Shown one piece after another: positions 63,552-64,000 of a DNA stretch of 64,000 bases. The translations under genes and the position numbers were made by a program. The notes below the pieces were generated by a model. That model searched no databases and was not told the DNA's origin. It saw only the letters and a list, made by a program, of their open reading frames with translations. Source of the stretch: Steroidobacter gossypii (GTDB taxonomy: Bacteria; Pseudomonadota; Gammaproteobacteria; Steroidobacterales; Steroidobacteraceae). The DNA lies in the NCBI RefSeq assembly GCF_016801985.1, contig NZ_JAEVLS010000001.1:1364001-1428000 (forward strand). The letters run 5' to 3'. The first letter of the stretch is position 1, and every line of letters starts with the position of its first letter.

Positions 63552-64000
63552 GAGCTCGATTGGGGCGAAGATTCCGCCGACAGGGCCATGGCTTTTTCCG
63601 TGCGCCGCATTTCGAGCCTGAAACGAATCAGCGCGATGATCAGCGCGAGCACCACCGGCCCGAGGAACAGGCCGATGGCGCCGAAGCCGGCCAGCCCGCC
63701 CAGCACGCCGATGAACACGGTCAGCGTGCCCACGTTGGCGCGGCCTGACACCAGCAGCGGCCGGACCACATTGTCGACCAACGACACCAGCAGCGCACCC
63801 CAAATCAACAAGAAGATGGCCGCGCCCCAACGCCCTTGCGCGGCCAGCACCAGCACCGCCGGGCCCCAGACCAACGCCGTGCCGCCAACGGGCAAAAGCG
63901 ACAGCAGGGCGGCGATCACCGCGAACACCAGGGGGGAGGGGAAGTTGATGATGAGGAAGGCGATGCCGACCAGCCCGCCCTGTATCAACGCCGTGAGACC
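63548..64000 (-). CDS. AI-2E/PerM-family transporter (5' partial)
   Basis: The C-terminal 150 residues of a membrane protein whose start lies right of the window. Hydrophobic spans include LLSLLPVGGTALVWGPAVLV and FIGVLGGLAGFGAIGLFLGP, with LVDNVVRPLLVSG between, the signature of the AI-2E/PerM family. Members export small molecules or act as Na+/H+ antiporters. The stop overlaps the hemC start by 4 bases. Confidence 0.85.
   Translation of the reverse strand, partial: GLTALIQGGLVGIAFLIINFPSPLVFAVIAALLSLLPVGGTALVWGPAVLVLAAQGRWGAAIFLLIWGALLVSLVDNVVRPLLVSGRANVGTLTVFIGVLGGLAGFGAIGLFLGPVVLALIIALIRFRLEMRRTEKAMALSAESSPQSSS

Overview
The window looks like chromosomal DNA of a GC-rich gammaproteobacterium. 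The best guess, from gene order and protein style rather than from any search, is a relative of Steroidobacter or the Nevskiales/Xanthomonadales. Supporting features are the run dapF-DUF484-xerC-hslV-hslU-DUF971-ubiE-ubiJ-ubiB, the run hemC-hemD-hemX-hemY, an unsplit trpE-G-D-C-F-B-A operon, and a glucoseen-reductase-like ferredoxin reductase. No phage, insertion sequence, CRISPR array, rRNA or tRNA was recognised.

Layout. 1-4772: a Tat-exported aldo/keto reductase (cut by the left edge) overlaps a three-subunit periplasmic molybdenum aldehyde oxidoreductase of PaoABC type. 4775-8701 (minus): a DUF3667 membrane protein, a YtcJ-type amidohydrolase and its LysR regulator. 8801-13442: CoA-transferase, MHS-type permease and lipoprotein quinohemoprotein dehydrogenase, with every junction overlapping by 4 bases. 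13439-16776: a TlpA-like lipoprotein, two DUF4398/OmpA envelope lipoproteins and a host-attachment-family protein. 16777-17563 has no gene. It holds a perfect 24-bp inverted repeat and four copies of a 139-bp hairpin-rich tandem repeat. 17564-19948 (minus): a HerA-like ATPase.

20087-29692 is the most distinctive region. A sulfate-type ABC transporter (ATPase with an extra universal-stress-like domain, lipoprotein binding protein, two permeases) runs without gaps into a sensor kinase and an OmpR-type regulator. An FAD/NAD(P)-binding protein and a second regulator follow; in that regulator the phosphorylated Asp is replaced by Ala. This suggests a sulfur-related signalling module built around transport.

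29693-36696: a mostly non-coding 628-bp stretch with a terminator, then small proteins, a DODA-type dioxygenase, a DUF4168 protein, a TerB/DUF697 protein, an EamA exporter and an ABC exporter.

36816-43563: the tryptophan operon with a clearly readable control region: a sigma70-type promoter, a leader peptide with three consecutive Trp codons, alternative hairpins and an intrinsic terminator. All seven enzymes follow with almost no spacing.

43712-47436: a Cys-containing small protein, a GGDEF/EAL protein, a LOG-family hydrolase, panD and a DedA protein. 47552-55819 (minus): the nine-gene housekeeping run for ubiquinone, the HslVU protease, XerC and diaminopimelate epimerase, interrupted by heptanucleotide repeats. 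55991-59249: an orphan ParA, a YeeZ-like epimerase, a GbsR-like regulator and a ferredoxin reductase. 59425-64000 (minus): hemY, hemX, hemD, hemC and a permease cut by the right edge.
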